DNA of 30,016 nt from Faeciplasma avium (lineage in GTDB: Bacteria > Bacillota > Clostridia > Oscillospirales > Ruminococcaceae). The stretch lies in the NCBI GenBank assembly GCA_018713505.1, contig DVOL01000036.1, positions 1 to 30,016 on the forward strand, given 5' to 3'. The position numbers were made by a program, and so were the translations under genes. The notes beneath the pieces are model-generated. The model ran no database searches. It saw nothing but the letters and a program-made list of their open reading frames with translations, and was not told where the DNA came from. This document shows positions 28,837 through 30,016 of this stretch, in pieces; position 1 is the first letter of the stretch, and every line of letters begins with the position of its first letter.

Positions 28837-29803
28837 AATCCGACACCGCCTCCTCGACAAGCTCGCAAAGCTCACAAAGCCTTGTCAGCTCGAAAGCTCT
28901 TTTTCTGTACTCCGCTCCGCCTCTTACGCCCTTAAAGTACCAGGCTATATTCTTTCTAGCCTCCCTGATTCCGTTTTCCTCCCCCGACAGCTCGACCAAA
29001 AGCTTAATGTGAGATAGCATTATCTCCATTTTAGACCTAAAGTCAGGCTCTGGTGGAAGCTCGCCGGCGGAAAGATAGCTTCTTATCTCGTTAAAAATCC
29101 AGGGTCTGCCGTAGCTCCCCCTTGCTAGGGTGCAAAGGTCGCAGCCGGTGGACTCGTACATCCTTTGGCAGTCCACAGCCGACTGGATGTCGCCGTTTCC
29201 TATCACCGGGATGGAAACAGCCTCCTTTACCCTGCGTATGACGCTCCAGTCCGCCCTGCCGGAATACATCTGATTCCTTGTCCTCGGGTGGACGGCTACA
29301 GCCTTCGCTCCTGCCCTTTCTGAAAGCTCCGCAAGCCTCACGGCGTTTATGCTCTCCTCGCTCCAGCCTGAGCGCAGCTTAACCGTCACGGGAAGCTCGG
29401 TTGAGGAGACCACAGCCCTTATTATCTCATAGGCAAGCTCCGGCTTTTTCATGAGTGCGCTTCCGCCTCCCGGATTTACCACCTTCGGCACGGGACAGCC
29501 CATGTTAATGTCTATGATGTCCGGCTTAAAGCCGCTTACAAGCTCGGCAGCCCTTGCCATATACTCAGGCTCCTCGCCGAAAAGCTGGATGGCGTAGGGT
29601 CTTTCCCTGTCGTCCACAAGGCACATCTGCCTTGTCTTTTCGGAGCCGTAGCAAAGTCCCTTGGCGGATATCATCTCGCTCACAAGCAGGCTTGCCCCAA
29701 AGCTCCGGCAGGTGAGCCTGTACGCCCTGTCCGCAACCGACGCCATCGGCGAAAGACCGCAGCTTTTTTCTATCCTGACCCCGCCTATGAAAATATCCTC
29801 CAC
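28823..29803 (-). CDS. dusB: tRNA-dihydrouridine synthase (Dus family, GTG start)
   Basis: This flavoenzyme reduces uridines in the D-loop of tRNA. The 326-aa protein is a TIM barrel with SPMASVADRAYRLTCRSFGA, the catalytic Cys103 in DINMGCPVPKVVNPGGGSAL, Lys142 in VTVKLRSGW and His172 in VHPRTRNQMYSG. The FMN phosphate loop is ARGSYGRPWIF, followed by a helical C-terminal domain. Length is typical of Firmicute DusB. The start is GTG at 29803 after GCGGGAGGCGAGCGA. It opens the operon behind a near-consensus promoter. The exact uridine modified is not predictable. Confidence 0.94.
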   Translation of the reverse strand: MEDIFIGGVRIEKSCGLSPMASVADRAYRLTCRSFGASLLVSEMISAKGLCYGSEKTRQMCLVDDRERPYAIQLFGEEPEYMARAAELVSGFKPDIIDINMGCPVPKVVNPGGGSALMKKPELAYEIIRAVVSSTELPVTVKLRSGWSEESINAVRLAELSERAGAKAVAVHPRTRNQMYSGRADWSVIRRVKEAVSIPVIGNGDIQSAVDCQRMYESTGCDLCTLARGSYGRPWIFNEIRSYLSAGELPPEPDFRSKMEIMLSHIKLLVELSGEENGIREARKNIAWYFKGVRGGAEYRKRAFELTRLCELCELVEEAVSDYERG

Positions 29804-29847
29804 TCGCTCGCCTCCCGCAAAAGCTCCTATAAGGTCGATTTAGAGTA

Positions 29848-29876
29848 ATTATAGCATACCCCGGTCCCGATTTCAA
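29848..29876 (-). promoter_or_regulatory. Sigma-A promoter of the dusB operon
   Basis: The minus strand reads TTGAAA (29876-29871), 17 bases, TATAAT (29853-29848). The predicted start is about 29841, giving a short untranslated leader of about 38 bases before the GTG. Confidence 0.85.
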
Positions 29877-29885
29877 TTAAAATTT

Positions 29886-30016
29886 GATGAAAATTCATCC
29901 CAAGAGTGTAGGATTACAATAGATGTGTGACAGTTCATAAAAAAAGATAGCGGAAAAGCCAAACCTGTGTTACAGTTAAGTTGCAAGAAACAAAAGCAAC
30001 AGGAGGTTAGCTGATC
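29886..30016 (+). promoter_or_regulatory. Upstream region of a divergent gene beyond the right edge
   Basis: This A/T-rich stretch ends with AGGAGG at 30001-30006, a ribosome-binding site for a plus-strand gene starting just outside the window. It includes the hairpin GATGAA/TTCATC with a 2-base gap at 29886-29899, close to the dusB -35. It also has two near-identical 11-mers, GTGTGACAGTT (29925-29935) and GTGTTACAGTT (29967-29977), 42 bases apart. I cannot name a convincing -35/-10 pair for the plus strand. Confidence 0.5.

Overview
The window reads almost entirely on the minus strand and suggests a spore-forming anaerobic Firmicute of class Clostridia, probably an Oscillospiraceae/Ruminococcaceae-type gut organism. 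The grounds are the Gram-positive ribosomal gene order, strong AGGAGG ribosome-binding sites, zinc-type S14 and L36, spore genes yabP and yabQ, lipoprotein signal peptides, and a KOW-domain gene between map and infA. Species cannot be named from this sequence alone. Gene order below follows transcription, from high to low coordinates.

Region 1 (about 29.9 to 25.7 kb) is an RNA- and ribosome-modification operon: dusB, a TrmN6-type methyltransferase, rsmI, rimI and tsaD. It is led by a near-consensus promoter and its genes overlap or nearly abut. A BtuF/FhuD-type binding lipoprotein follows, overlapping tsaD. Region 2 (24.7 to 19.7 kb) encodes surface lipoproteins. Two related transglutaminase-like lipoproteins form an operon behind a 200-nt hairpin-rich leader and end at a clear terminator. 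A separately transcribed family-1 solute-binding lipoprotein with its own terminator follows. Neither binding protein has permease or ATPase genes beside it.

Region 3 (19.6 to 16.8 kb) opens with a 156-bp cloverleaf-like inverted-repeat element. Next comes the sporulation/division cluster yabP-yabQ-divIC-yabR and an unrecognised lipoprotein. A candidate sigma-E promoter precedes yabP and a consensus sigma-A promoter precedes divIC.

Region 4 (16.7 to 0.4 kb) is the merged S10-spc-alpha operon: rpsJ, rplC, rplD, rplW, rplB, rpsS, rplV, rpsC, rplP, rpmC, rpsQ, rplN, rplX, rplE, rpsZ, rpsH, rplF, rplR, rpsE, rpmD, rplO, secY, adk, map, KOW gene, infA, rpmJ, rpsM, rpsK, rpsD, rpoA, rplQ. All appear intact. 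The operon starts from a good promoter followed by a leader of about 360 nt that contains a textbook intrinsic terminator, so readthrough into rpsJ is probably regulated. Most internal gaps are 10-50 nt, but three or four are larger and hairpin-rich. Region 5 (0.2 kb to the left edge) holds a consensus promoter driving a noncoding RNA whose fold matches 6S RNA and which runs off the window.

Most of the window is conserved housekeeping sequence. The parts most worth a second look are noncoding: the S10 leader with its attenuator, the 6S-like RNA, the inverted-repeat element and the leader of the transglutaminase operon. I found no CRISPR array, prophage, transposase, tRNA or rRNA gene.
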